NCBI GenBank assembly: GCA_017529875.1
Contig: JAFXNC010000013.1
Span: 1 to 33,462, forward strand
DNA from: Ruminococcus sp.
GTDB taxonomy: Bacteria > Bacillota > Clostridia > Oscillospirales > Ruminococcaceae
DNA: 33,462 nt
Direction of reading: 5' to 3'
Shown here: one piece after another, positions 15,497-24,124 of the stretch
Layout: each line of letters starts with the position of its first letter
Position numbering within the stretch: the first letter of the stretch is position 1
Notes under the pieces: generated by a model
Databases searched by the model: none
Told to the model about the DNA's origin: nothing
What the model saw: only the letters and a program-made list of their open reading frames with translations
Position numbers and translations under genes: made by a program

Positions 15497-16480
15497 TCAG
15501 ATAAACAAGGTCATATTCGCCATAGCGACGGACATCTCGATGGAGAATACGATGATCTGGTGAACAAGGAACAGCGCTGTGATGTTGGATACGGCGGCCT
15601 CGTCGTCGGAGCCCACGGGAGTGTAGTCCAGGGAGACCAGCATAGCCGCGTGCATCGACCTCATGGGTCTGTCATAGCTGGCTGTGATACCCTTGTAGCC
15701 CTTCTTATCCGCCAGCTCATCGTCCACCTCGCAGATGTCGTCCAGCAGGGTGTCTACCTCGATATCCGACACCGCAAGGCTTGCCAGCAGCGCGATAGAC
15801 TCGTCCCTGCGGTACTTCTTGCCCCGCTCTCTCAGTCCCTCGAACAGCGCCTTGAAGCGGCTGCACTTCTCAGCGGCGGGCTTGTCGGAAAGGGTGAGCA
15901 CCAGCGCTGCGGTCTGTCTGCTGCCGGTGGTGCCGTAGTCCTTCAGCTCCGCCATGATCTCCTCGGACTCGTTGACGATGTCCTCCACGGACTGGGACTT
16001 CATCGCCAGCAGCAGGGACATTACGGCATCCGCACCGCCTGTTACCAGCTTGTGCTTGGCCTTGATAGCGTCGAATATCTCTTTTCCGCGAGCCACCAGC
16101 TTGTCAAGATCGTTGGAGCCCTCCAGCTTTTTGATCATCATGGACATAAGGGACAGGTACTCCGACCAGCCGAAGGCTTTCTTCAAAAGCTCGTTAGTCT
16201 CGACGGCGTTCTTTATCTCGCCTTCGGGGTCGGCGCTGAGGGAAACAAGGCAGGTCGTGGGCGCAAATGCCGAGCCCCGGAACGATGAGAACGCGCCCGA
16301 ATTGTTCTTCACGATCTCCTTGCTTTTCATAATGGCGTCTGCATCGGCCATTTTGCCGTTTGAGCCGTAGATATAGGCACACAGCGGGTGAACGACCGAG
16401 TACTCCCACTTGAAGCAGTTGCCGATGACCTCCCGGTTAGTGTTGTAATCATCACAGATACGCTTTAAAGATTCTCTCAT
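15497..16480 (-). CDS. DUF4003 family protein
   Basis: The 327-residue product starts at ATG 16480 with GGAGGA upstream. It is mostly alpha-helical with no signal peptide, except for a hydrophobic C-terminal segment of about 25 residues (ITALFLVHQIIVFSIEM). Phrases such as AFAPTTCLVSLSADPE and KGYKGITASYDRPMRSMHAAMLVSLD match my memory of DUF4003, a Firmicutes family of unknown function. Its promoter carries a 16-bp palindrome at the expected transcription start, so it is probably repressed by a dedicated regulator not encoded next to it. Confidence 0.75.
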   Translation of the reverse strand: MRESLKRICDDYNTNREVIGNCFKWEYSVVHPLCAYIYGSNGKMADADAIMKSKEIVKNNSGAFSSFRGSAFAPTTCLVSLSADPEGEIKNAVETNELLKKAFGWSEYLSLMSMMIKKLEGSNDLDKLVARGKEIFDAIKAKHKLVTGGADAVMSLLLAMKSQSVEDIVNESEEIMAELKDYGTTGSRQTAALVLTLSDKPAAEKCSRFKALFEGLRERGKKYRRDESIALLASLAVSDIEVDTLLDDICEVDDELADKKGYKGITASYDRPMRSMHAAMLVSLDYTPVGSDDEAAVSNITALFLVHQIIVFSIEMSVAMANMTLFI

Positions 16481-16580
16481 GGTTTTTCCTCCTGATGTGG
16501 TTTTTGATAAGTCTGCCGGAACGGGTCACAGCAGATCGGGGCGATCGGTCCTATAAGAGCCGCCCCTGCTCTTTTTGGTA

Positions 16581-16625
16581 AATATTGTACAATATTATTT
16601 TATCACAGGGGAGGGGGGGTGTCAA
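16581..16625 (-). promoter_or_regulatory. DUF4003 promoter with 16-bp palindromic operator
   Basis: On the minus strand TTGACA (16620-16625) and TAAAAT (16597-16602) are 17 bp apart. Directly downstream of the -10 element, over the expected start site, lies the perfect palindrome AATATTGTACAATATT (16581-16596). The spacer holds a run of seven C, a T and four C (read on the minus strand). Confidence 0.8.
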
Positions 16626-16754
16626 TATCATATTGAAAAAGCGCCTCCCGATATGAGCAGCATCAAACGATCAGCGGAAAAACTCTCACACGACAGGCGG
16701 CGGGGACAAAACTGTTTGCTCAGAGCAGTACAAATCAAAATTCTGAGAAAGCTA

Positions 16755-16783
16755 TTGAAAAATACGTCAAAATATGGTATGAT
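16755..16783 (+). promoter_or_regulatory. sbcDC promoter
   Basis: TTGAAA (16755-16760) and TATGAT (16778-16783) are 17 bp apart, with a TG one base upstream of the -10 element (extended -10). Confidence 0.75.
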
Positions 16784-16810
16784 AAGCTTATCGAAATAGT
16801 ATGTAATGAC

Positions 16811-16848
16811 GAAACAGAGCTGCCGCTCTCGCAGCGGCAGACTGTTTC
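16811..16848 (+). other. Leader hairpin of sbcDC
   Basis: GAAACAG (16811-16817) pairs with CTGTTTC (16842-16848), and CTGCCGCT pairs with AGCGGCAG inside, around loop CTCGC, with one or two mismatches. It lies in the transcribed leader, ending about 18 bp before the ribosome binding site. No T-run follows at once. It may stabilise the mRNA or be an attenuator. Confidence 0.55.
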
Positions 16849-16879
16849 TATACATGATTCAGGCAGGAGGTAGTATTGG

Positions 16880-18037
16880 ATGAAGATGATGCATATCGGG
16901 GATCTGCATCTGGGCAGATCACTGGGAGAATATGATCTGAAAGACGATCAGCAGTATATGCTGGATCAGCTGCTCAAAATGATCGACGACCGGTCGGTGG
17001 ATGCGGTGCTGATCGCAGGGGATGTATATGATAAGGCCGTCCCCAGCGAAGCTGCCACAATGATGCTGGACTATTTTCTCAGCAGTCTGGCTAAACGGCA
17101 GGTCTATACTTACATGATCAGCGGCAACCACGATTCCGACGAGAGGCTGAACTACGGCAGCGGTCTTTTTGAAACGAACCGTATTTTTATCTCCACAAAA
17201 TATGAGGGAAAGCTTTACAAGAAAACATTAAAGTGTGAGAACGAGGAGATCGACATCTACCTGATGCCATTTGTAAAAGCATCGCAGGTAAAGCGTTACC
17301 ATCCGGAGAAAACGATCAATACTTACGATGACGCGGTCAGGGCAATAATAGACAGTGCGGAGATCGACCCGTCCAGGTGTAATATGATCGTAGCTCATCA
17401 GTTCGTGACAGGAAAGAGCGACGACCCTGATCTTTCCGGTTCCGAGAGCCTCGGCACACAGAGCGTAGGCACTGTTGAAAAGATCGGGTATAACTGTTTT
17501 GATCTGTTTGACTATGCTGCACTGGGGCACATCCATTCTCCCCAGCAGGTGGGGCGCAAGGAGGTCAGATATTCCGGGACGCCGCTGAAATACTCCCTCA
17601 GCGAGGTGAACAGGGAAAAATCCGTGACCCTGATAACGGTGAAGGGCAAAGGCGATGTGGACATAGAACTGCTGCCCCTCAAGCCCATGAGAAATGTGCG
17701 GCATCTGAAAGGCAAGCTGCACGATCTGCTTGACAAGTCCAACGTGACCGATCCGAATGACTATATCTATGCGACGCTCACGGACGAAGATATCATAAGT
17801 GACGCCATGAACATTTTCCGGACGGTATATCCCAACACGGTAAAGATCGACTACGACAATTCCCATACAAGAGAAGTGGAGCAGGTGGATATATCAAAGA
17901 TCGCCGAGAACAGATCCTTTGATGATCTGATCAGTGATTTTTACAGGCAGATATACGGCAGCGAGATCAGTGATGATGAAATGGATGTTATGAGAGAAGT
18001 TGCAAGAGAGGCAGGTGTATTGCATGAAGCCGATTAA
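16880..18037 (+). CDS. sbcD: SbcD (Mre11-like) nuclease subunit of the SbcCD complex
   Basis: The start is ATG 16880, eight bases after GGAGGT. The 385-residue product carries the calcineurin-type phosphoesterase motifs in order: Asp8 and His10 (GDLHLGR), Asp48 (GDVYD), Asn83-His84 (GNHDSDE), then VAHQF and ALGHIHSP with metal-binding histidines. SbcD provides the manganese-dependent nuclease that, with the SbcC ATPase, opens hairpins and blocked DNA ends, often at stalled forks or palindromes. Its stop codon overlaps the start of sbcC by 14 bp, so the two are translationally coupled. Confidence 0.95.
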   Translation: MKMMHIGDLHLGRSLGEYDLKDDQQYMLDQLLKMIDDRSVDAVLIAGDVYDKAVPSEAATMMLDYFLSSLAKRQVYTYMISGNHDSDERLNYGSGLFETNRIFISTKYEGKLYKKTLKCENEEIDIYLMPFVKASQVKRYHPEKTINTYDDAVRAIIDSAEIDPSRCNMIVAHQFVTGKSDDPDLSGSESLGTQSVGTVEKIGYNCFDLFDYAALGHIHSPQQVGRKEVRYSGTPLKYSLSEVNREKSVTLITVKGKGDVDIELLPLKPMRNVRHLKGKLHDLLDKSNVTDPNDYIYATLTDEDIISDAMNIFRTVYPNTVKIDYDNSHTREVEQVDISKIAENRSFDDLISDFYRQIYGSEISDDEMDVMREVAREAGVLHEAD

Positions 18038-21000
18038 ACTGATAATAAGCGCATTCGGGCCCTATGCCGATACAATGCCGCCGATAGAGTTTTCTCAGTT
18101 CGAGGATAAGGGTCTGTTCCTGATATCAGGCGATACGGGCGCGGGAAAGACCACTATCTTTGATGCGATCTGTTTTGCGCTGTACGGCGAGACCAGCGGA
18201 CAATTCAAAGGGATCAAGTATCTGAGAAGTGAATATGCAAAAGATAATGTAAAGAGCTATGTGGAATTTTACTTTTCACATCAGGGAAAGGAATATCACA
18301 TACACAGAGAGCCGCCATATGAATATATAGATGAGGACGGGAAAATAAACAAAACGCCTGAGAAGGTCACACTCTACTATCCTGACAGGGACCCTATATC
18401 AGGAACAACGAAGGTCGACGGATATGAAAACAAAGAAAACGGTGCGATACGCGAGCTGCTGCACGTCGATTCAAAGCAGTTCATGCAGATCGCTATGATC
18501 GCACAGGGAGAGTTCTGGAGCCTGCTCAACGCCAAGACCGCTGACAGAACGAGGATCCTGCGCTCCATCTTTCAGACGAGCGGCTATAACAAGATCGAAT
18601 CCCTTTTGGACGAACGGCAGAAAGCCAGCAAAAAGCTGAAAGACAAGACAGAAGACAGCATTGCAGATGATCTTTCCCGTGTTAAGGTGGATGAGGATGA
18701 TGAACTGGCAGAGGGATTTTCCGAACTCAAAGCCCGTGCAAAGATATCCGGAAGCGTATTGGAGCTTGCAGAGATCACCGATATGATAAAGGCCGTGATC
18801 GCCTCGGATCAGGAAAAGCTGGATATCGCAGACGCTGACCTGAAAGCTGTTGAAAAGGAATGCCGCAAAAGCATAGAAGCCATTGCAACAGCTAAAACGA
18901 ACAATGACTTCATCTCCAAGCTCGAAGGTCTTAAAGTGAAAGAGAAAGCGCTTAACGGCAGGAAGAAAGATATCGGCGAGAAAGAGACTCTGCTGATCAG
19001 ACAGAAAGCTGCGACAAGAGAGGTTTATCCTGTTTACCGGTCGTGGAAGGAAAAAGCGACCTCTGTAAAAGCGCTGGGGGCTCAGATAGAAGAAAAGAAA
19101 AAAGCTGTAAAGGCAGCGTCGGACAGATCAGCCGAAGCTAAGAATTCACTGGCGGAGGCAAAGAAGGATCAGCCCAAAGCCGATGAACTCCAAAAGCTGA
19201 TAGACAAGATCGGGGAGGAAGAAAAGAAGTATCAGCAGCGGGATAAACTGATGGCTGAGATCGGAATGCTGAGGAAGGATTCCGAGGGGTTTGCTGAGAC
19301 GGAGAAGGCTTTTGAGGACAGAGAGAAGACTCTCAAAGAAAAGATCGCTAAGTTTAAAGATACTGTCAAAGCCCTCAAGGATAAGCCGGAAAAGCTCATC
19401 GGGGTCAAAGCCCTCTGCGACAGCTGTCAGATACTTCTCAACAGGATCAATACCGTCGTTGGCAGCAGGGTGCCTGAAAGAGATACCAAAAAGAAAGATC
19501 TTGAAAGCAAGCAGAAGGCTTATACCGACGCATTTGAAGCCTACAAGAAAGCTAATACCGAAATGCTCGAGGCTGAGAAGATACTGGATGACTGCCGTGC
19601 GGGTATATTGGCCAAGGGGCTGGAAGAAGGACAGAAATGCCCCGTCTGCGGCTCTGAGCATCATCCGGAGCCGGCAAAGATACCTGACGATGAGATCACT
19701 GAGGAGAGGTTCAAGGAACTTAAAGCCAAGGCCGAAAAGCTTCAGGCCGATAAGTCGAAAGCCAACACAGCCGCCGAAACAGCCAAGACTTCACTGGAAG
19801 GCTCTGAAGCCCGGCTGCGGGCAGACATCGCTGACTGTCTGGGGGACAAGCTGCTTGACATCAAGGATACCGGCAGCGAACTGGACGATCTGATAAAAGC
19901 AACAATAAAAGCGCAGAGCACCTTAAACGACAGGATCGAAGACAACACCAGGCTGCAAAAAGAGTTGAAGAAAGACTGTGACGCTCTGGCAAAAGCGGAA
20001 AAGGCTCTTGAAGATGCTCAGGGCAAAGAAACGGAGGACCTGACCCGTGACAAGGAAGTATTCGCCAGAAAGAAACAGGATACAGAAAAAGCAAAAGCAG
20101 AAAAAGAAGCGGTGCTGAAAGAGCTGGAACAGCTGAGCTATGATAACTGGAAGGCCGCTGAGGCTGAGCGAAACAAAGCTCAGCAGAAGAAAAAGCTCAT
20201 CCTTGATCTGATCGAGAGGTCGGACAAAGAGAGCAAGAAAGCAGACAACACCTTAGCGTCGGAGAAGTCTGCTTTGGAGACTCTGGAAAAGTCACTGACG
20301 AAAGAGGAAAAAGAGGCGGAGGAAAGAAAGCTGGACCTTGATGCTGCGGTAACGAAGAACAAATTCGGATCCGTTGACGATATGCTCGGGTTTGTCCTTG
20401 CGGAGGATGCGATCGCAGCGGCTGAGGAGGAGATCAGCAGCTATAAGCAGGCGGTCGCAACGAACAAAAAGCTGCTGGAGGATGCCGAGAAAGACGCCGG
20501 GGGGCGCAAGGTCATTGATATTGCGCAGCTGAAAGAAAAGCATGATTCTCAGGAGTCTGAGCTGTCGAAGAAACGGGATAAATACAATTCTATAAATGAC
20601 AGGATCAGATCGAATAAAGAAAACCTTAAAAACATCATATCCAAGAAAGCTGCCCTGGAAAAGTCAAGGAAAGAATACAACATCTGCAACAGATTATACG
20701 AGCTTGTAAAAGGCACCACCCACAACGGCAGGATCACGCTGGAGCAGTATATCCAGGCGGCAGGCTTTGACGGTATCATTGCGGCGGCGAACAGGAGACT
20801 GCTCCCCATGAGCGACGGTCAGTATGAGCTGTACCGCCAGGAGGGTGCGCTGGGAAAGAACATCAATACCTTCCTTGATCTGGAGGTGCTCGATAATATG
20901 ACCGGGCACAGAAGGCCTGTCGGAAATCTGTCCGGCGGAGAGAGCTTCAAGGCTTCACTAAGCCTTGCATTGGGTTTGTCCGACACGGTCTCCACCAACC

Positions 21001-21224
21001 TGGGGGGCGTACAGATGGATGCACTGTTCATTGATGAGGGCTTTGGCACCCTTGACTGCAAGTCCATGGAGAGCGCGATGGAGATCCTTATCAATCTGTC
21101 CGGCAAGAACAAGCTGGTGGGAATAATCAGCCACCGGGAGGAACTAATGGAGAATATCCCGCAGCAGATCCGGGTAGAGAAGACAAAAGACGGAAGTAAG
21201 ATGACCGTTGAGACGGGAGTGTAA
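18024..21224 (+). CDS. sbcC: SbcC (Rad50-like) SMC-family ATPase of the SbcCD complex
   Basis: ATG 18024 starts MKPIKLIISAFGPYA, the conserved beginning of SbcC, inside the end of sbcD. The product is 1066 residues, near the usual 1000-1050. Walker A is GDTGAGKTT (36-44); two long coiled-coil arms rich in Lys, Glu and Ala flank a zinc hook CPVCG (Cys539 and Cys542). The ABC signature NLSGGESFKASL lies near 968 and Walker B ALFIDEGFGTLD near 1000. The hook joins two molecules and ATP binding at the head controls the SbcD nuclease. A strong hairpin terminator follows. Confidence 0.96.
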   Translation: MKPIKLIISAFGPYADTMPPIEFSQFEDKGLFLISGDTGAGKTTIFDAICFALYGETSGQFKGIKYLRSEYAKDNVKSYVEFYFSHQGKEYHIHREPPYEYIDEDGKINKTPEKVTLYYPDRDPISGTTKVDGYENKENGAIRELLHVDSKQFMQIAMIAQGEFWSLLNAKTADRTRILRSIFQTSGYNKIESLLDERQKASKKLKDKTEDSIADDLSRVKVDEDDELAEGFSELKARAKISGSVLELAEITDMIKAVIASDQEKLDIADADLKAVEKECRKSIEAIATAKTNNDFISKLEGLKVKEKALNGRKKDIGEKETLLIRQKAATREVYPVYRSWKEKATSVKALGAQIEEKKKAVKAASDRSAEAKNSLAEAKKDQPKADELQKLIDKIGEEEKKYQQRDKLMAEIGMLRKDSEGFAETEKAFEDREKTLKEKIAKFKDTVKALKDKPEKLIGVKALCDSCQILLNRINTVVGSRVPERDTKKKDLESKQKAYTDAFEAYKKANTEMLEAEKILDDCRAGILAKGLEEGQKCPVCGSEHHPEPAKIPDDEITEERFKELKAKAEKLQADKSKANTAAETAKTSLEGSEARLRADIADCLGDKLLDIKDTGSELDDLIKATIKAQSTLNDRIEDNTRLQKELKKDCDALAKAEKALEDAQGKETEDLTRDKEVFARKKQDTEKAKAEKEAVLKELEQLSYDNWKAAEAERNKAQQKKKLILDLIERSDKESKKADNTLASEKSALETLEKSLTKEEKEAEERKLDLDAAVTKNKFGSVDDMLGFVLAEDAIAAAEEEISSYKQAVATNKKLLEDAEKDAGGRKVIDIAQLKEKHDSQESELSKKRDKYNSINDRIRSNKENLKNIISKKAALEKSRKEYNICNRLYELVKGTTHNGRITLEQYIQAAGFDGIIAAANRRLLPMSDGQYELYRQEGALGKNINTFLDLEVLDNMTGHRRPVGNLSGGESFKASLSLALGLSDTVSTNLGGVQMDALFIDEGFGTLDCKSMESAMEILINLSGKNKLVGIISHREELMENIPQQIRVEKTKDGSKMTVETGV

Positions 21225-21262
21225 AAAGCAGCATAACAGCGGGTCGCAGTTCAGAACGATAC

Positions 21263-21299
21263 GAAACAGGGCTGTTGCAAGTTGCAGCAGCCCTGTTTC
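21263..21299. terminator. Terminator between sbcC and the aldo/keto reductase gene
   Basis: GAAACAGGGCTG (21263-21274) pairs perfectly with CAGCCCTGTTTC (21288-21299), followed by ATATTTTC on the plus strand. It lies between two convergent genes and can serve both. Its outer arms repeat the GAAACAG/CTGTTTC arms of the sbcD leader hairpin. Confidence 0.8.
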
Positions 21300-21310
21300 A
21301 TATTTTCTGA

Positions 21311-22120
21311 TCATTCAGTCATCGCCAGCAGGGTCTCCATGTCCTCGTCGCTGATGATGAAGTCAAGCTCGGTGTTCTGCTTGATGTATTCCTCGTGGAC
21401 GGATTTCGGCAGCGGGAGCACTCCGAGCTGTAAGTCGAAGCGGTTCGCAAGCTGTGACACCGATACGCCGTATTTCTCCGCCACAGCTGCGATCTCAGCC
21501 TTGCCGGAGAGTCTGCCCGTGGCGTTGGGAGAGTAGGCCTCAACGAGAATATCATTCGCCTTGCAAAAATCTATCAGCTCCTGCGGAACGTGACCGATAT
21601 GAACTCTGATCTGGTTGACCATAGGCTTGATCTCCACGTTGTCAAGCAGGTTTTGAAGATCCTCGATGCTGAAATTCGATACGCCGATCGCCTTCAGCTT
21701 GCCTGCCTTGTAAGCCTCCTCGAAGGCCTTCCAGATCGCAAGATTTTCTTCGTTGTAGGTCTTGCCCGGCTCGCCGCCCCAGGGACGGGGCCAGTGTATC
21801 AGCATAAGATCGAGGTAGGGGGTATCGAGCCTTTCAAGGGAGTCATTGATGTACTGAACAGCGGTGGGATAATCCTTGATCTCCGCGGGCAGCTTGGAGG
21901 TCACATAGTAGCTCTCCCGGGGCTTGCCGCTGGCTTTCATACCCTTGCCGACGCCCGCCTCGTTGCCGTAGGCGATAGCGGTGTCGATGTGCAGATAGCC
22001 GATGTCAAGGGCATACTTGACCACCCTCGCGGCCTCCTCGTCGGGGGTCTGCCAGGTGCCAAGGGCGACCTTGGGGATAGTGTTTCCGTTGGATAAAGTG
22101 TAGGTTTCCTGATAGATCAT
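21311..22120 (-). CDS. Aldo/keto reductase (2,5-diketo-gluconate reductase-like)
   Basis: The 269-residue product starts at ATG 22120 behind AGGAGG. It is an NAD(P)H-dependent (alpha/beta)8 barrel with the full catalytic tetrad: Asp46 and Tyr51 (HIDTAIAYGNE), Lys76 (TSKLP) and His109 (LIHWPRPWG). IGVSNF and LPLPKSVHEE-like segments bind the cofactor phosphate. These enzymes reduce aldehydes and ketones; the natural substrate cannot be predicted. It has its own promoter, so it is probably monocistronic. Confidence 0.93.
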   Translation of the reverse strand: MIYQETYTLSNGNTIPKVALGTWQTPDEEAARVVKYALDIGYLHIDTAIAYGNEAGVGKGMKASGKPRESYYVTSKLPAEIKDYPTAVQYINDSLERLDTPYLDLMLIHWPRPWGGEPGKTYNEENLAIWKAFEEAYKAGKLKAIGVSNFSIEDLQNLLDNVEIKPMVNQIRVHIGHVPQELIDFCKANDILVEAYSPNATGRLSGKAEIAAVAEKYGVSVSQLANRFDLQLGVLPLPKSVHEEYIKQNTELDFIISDEDMETLLAMTE

Positions 22121-22149
22121 TGTGGCAGCCTCCTTTATTTGTTGTATTC

Positions 22150-22178
22150 ATTATAGCACGGATGCCGCGGGTCGGCAA
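22150..22178 (-). promoter_or_regulatory. Aldo/keto reductase promoter
   Basis: On the minus strand TTGCCG (22173-22178) and a consensus TATAAT (22150-22155) are 17 bp apart, 29 bp before the start codon. Confidence 0.8.
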
Positions 22179-22262
22179 GGAATAATCTGCGGGAAAATAG
22201 AACGTTTCTCTAAAAGTGTTAAGCTCAGAGTACTATCAATAATACAAAACCGTCTTCAATAG

Positions 22263-22291
22263 TTGACAAGACCCGGCGCGTGTTTTATAAT
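22263..22291 (+). promoter_or_regulatory. Consensus promoter of the small zinc-ribbon protein gene
   Basis: TTGACA (22263-22268) and TATAAT (22286-22291) are exactly 17 bp apart: a perfect sigma-A consensus and the strongest-looking promoter in the window. Confidence 0.9.
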
Positions 22292-22325
22292 GTGTGTAGA
22301 GTAAAAGACACAGGGAGGCTTTCAT

Positions 22326-22559
22326 ATGGGGTGGCTGATAGTTTCGGGGATAGTGTTGCTGGCGGCTGTGCTGGCCGTCATTCTTTGGGCGAGGCAGCTT
22401 GCAAAGCACAGTTTTCGGTGCAAGGCCTGTGCAAAGGAGTTCAGGGTCAGCTGGCGAAGGCTCATTTTCACGACACATTCATACGATGAATACAGCCTGA
22501 GATGCCCGCACTGCGGCAGCAAGGGCTGCACCGAGCAGAACATATCGGACAAAGCGTAA
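22326..22559 (+). CDS. Small single-pass membrane protein with a zinc-ribbon-like CxxC pair
   Basis: The start is ATG 22326, behind GGGAGG. The 77-residue product has one membrane helix (about 4-21), then a short cytosolic domain with CKAC (Cys32, Cys35) and CPHC (Cys60, Cys63), which should bind one zinc ion. I cannot name a family. A perfect-consensus promoter suggests steady, high transcription. It is monocistronic and convergent with the ATPase gene. The two CxxC pairs separated by 24 residues, the promoter and the ribosome binding site together make a real gene likely. Confidence 0.8.
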   Translation: MGWLIVSGIVLLAAVLAVILWARQLAKHSFRCKACAKEFRVSWRRLIFTTHSYDEYSLRCPHCGSKGCTEQNISDKA

Positions 22560-22617
22560 CAGCCGGAGGTGCTGGTAATGGCTCGGATCATGCTCATCGT
22601 TGTATAGTAATGGATCA

Positions 22618-22647
22618 CCCCCTGCTGTTAAGCATGACAGCAGGGGG
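22618..22647. terminator. Hairpin terminator after the small membrane-protein gene
   Basis: CCCCCTGCTGT (22618-22628) pairs perfectly with ACAGCAGGGGG (22637-22647) around an 8-base loop. Only a weak AT-rich tail (CATTATG) follows. Confidence 0.65.
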
Positions 22648-22701
22648 CATTATGTTAATAGCATTGTTCCAATTTGATAGTGGATTGCTGACAGATATTC
22701 G

Positions 22702-22779
22702 GCGGAAAATGCTCTCCCCCGCATCAGCGGGGGAGATGCATTTTCCGCATCTCCCCTCGCCGCCGACAGGCGGCGAGGG
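22702..22779. repeat. Two tandem GC-rich hairpins between convergent genes
   Basis: Hairpin A: GCGGAAAATG and TCTCCCCCGC (22702-22722) pair with GCGGGGGAGA and CATTTTCCGC (22727-22748), with a 1- or 2-base bulge and loop ATCA. Hairpin B: CCCTCGCCGCC (22754-22764) pairs with GGCGGCGAGGG (22769-22779) around GACA. Hairpin A resembles the one at 4720-4766 (both have GCGxAAAATG outside and CCCCC/GGGGG inside). They probably help stop the leftward ATPase transcript and may be members of an intergenic palindromic repeat family. Confidence 0.65.
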
Positions 22780-22807
22780 CATACATAACTAAGATGAGCA
22801 ATAAATT

Positions 22808-24106
22808 TCAACGCATTACAAGTTCACTGTCAAGCAAGAACTGCTCCACCCCGACGTACATTATCCCGTGGTCATCGTGCCAGGGCTTCATGTAGTCCTT
22901 GACAACGACTATCTTCCTGAATGAATCGGGGATGCGAAGGAGCGAGGCAATCTCCTGCTCACGCTTTGCGGGATCTGCAACGGTCAGTGCCGACTGGATA
23001 TAGTAACGGTCGCTGCCCTTGTTTACTACAAAATCCACCTCCAACTGCCGGCGTTCACTTTTGCCCCGGGCATTTCGGGTGTTGTATTCTACCACGCCTA
23101 CATCAACATTGAGATCACGCCTGATAAGATCGTTGTAGATCACATTCTCCATAAGGTGGGTCTCTTCGATCTGTCTGAAACCGAGCCTTGCATTGCGAAG
23201 TCCCGGATCGGAATAATAGTATTTGGCAGGGGTCTTGATATACCGCTTGCCCTTTACATCGTAACGCTCAGCTTTGCGGATAATAAAGGCATCGGTAAAA
23301 TATCCGAGATAACGCTCTATGGTATCCGATGCAATACTTTTCTGCATCTCGGACTTGAAGGTATTGGAGAGCTTGCTCGGATTAGTAAGTGAACCTACGC
23401 TTGAAGCAAGTATATCCAGCAGGATGCCGAGCACCTCGTCATCGTTAGTGACCTTGTGACGCTCCAACACATCTTTTATATATGTCCCTGTAAACAGGTC
23501 GCTGAGGTAGCGGCTCTTTTCCTCGTGACTGTCGAGGGTGGTGACTACGGGCATACCGCCGTAGGTGTAGTAGTCCTGCCAGGCGCCGCGCTTATCTTCC
23601 TTGTACTCCTCATAGAACTCCGCAAAGGACAGCGGGTGTACTCTTATCTCGTCGCCCCTGTCACGGAACTGGGTGAGGATATCCGAAGACAGCATATTTG
23701 AATTGCTTCCGGTAACGTAGATATCTGCGTTGGGTATCTGCATCAGCCCCAGCACCACATCAATAAATGTGATCTTCGCAGTCGGGTCATCAACATAGGG
23801 ATTCTGGATCTTGGACACGAACTGTATCTCATCGATAAAGACATAGTAGCGCTTGCTGCTGTCGGTTATCTGATCTCTGATGTATTTATCAAGCTCCATA
23901 GGATTGCGGTACTTTGCATTAGCAAGAACATCGAGTGCAAGCCCGATGATCTGCTCCTGCGCCACGCCCTCGCTCAGCAGGTAGTCCTTGTAGAGCTTAA
24001 ACAACAGCACCGACTTGCCGCATCTGCGAAGCCCTGTGATGACCTTTACTCTGCCGTTATCCTTTTTCTTTATCAGCTTTTCAAGATACTGTTTTCTCGG
24101 GAACAT
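22808..24106 (-). CDS. AAA-type ATPase with DUF4143 domain
   Basis: The 432-residue product starts at ATG 24106 behind GAGGTGAG. The N-terminal AAA domain has Walker A GLRRCGKS (25-32) and Walker B FIDEIQ (90-95), followed by VTGSNSNML (sensor-1-like). The C-terminal part (about 210-410) is of the DUF4143 type, with the nuclease-like pattern LEVDFVV and a later YYIQSAL motif recalling PD-(D/E)xK folds. Such ATPases are common, mobile and often in many copies in gut Firmicutes and Bacteroidota; some may act as toxins or in defence, but no function is proven. The gene has its own promoter flanked by repeated 14-mers. Confidence 0.88.
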   Translation of the reverse strand: MFPRKQYLEKLIKKKDNGRVKVITGLRRCGKSVLLFKLYKDYLLSEGVAQEQIIGLALDVLANAKYRNPMELDKYIRDQITDSSKRYYVFIDEIQFVSKIQNPYVDDPTAKITFIDVVLGLMQIPNADIYVTGSNSNMLSSDILTQFRDRGDEIRVHPLSFAEFYEEYKEDKRGAWQDYYTYGGMPVVTTLDSHEEKSRYLSDLFTGTYIKDVLERHKVTNDDEVLGILLDILASSVGSLTNPSKLSNTFKSEMQKSIASDTIERYLGYFTDAFIIRKAERYDVKGKRYIKTPAKYYYSDPGLRNARLGFRQIEETHLMENVIYNDLIRRDLNVDVGVVEYNTRNARGKSERRQLEVDFVVNKGSDRYYIQSALTVADPAKREQEIASLLRIPDSFRKIVVVKDYMKPWHDDHGIMYVGVEQFLLDSELVMR

Positions 24107-24124
24107 ATTCTCACCTCATAAAAA

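Larger units (their letters stand above)
16481..16879. other. Intergenic region between divergent DUF4003 and sbcD genes
   Basis: About 400 bp with no supported gene. It holds the DUF4003 promoter and operator (16581-16625), the sbcD promoter (16755-16783) and a leader hairpin (16811-16848). A short frame at 16575-16799 overlaps these elements and has no ribosome binding site. Confidence 0.75.

Noticed and set aside
22618..22779. Repeated GC-rich palindromes considered as a CRISPR array
   Set aside because: There are three different hairpins, not identical direct repeats with spacers, and no cas gene is present.
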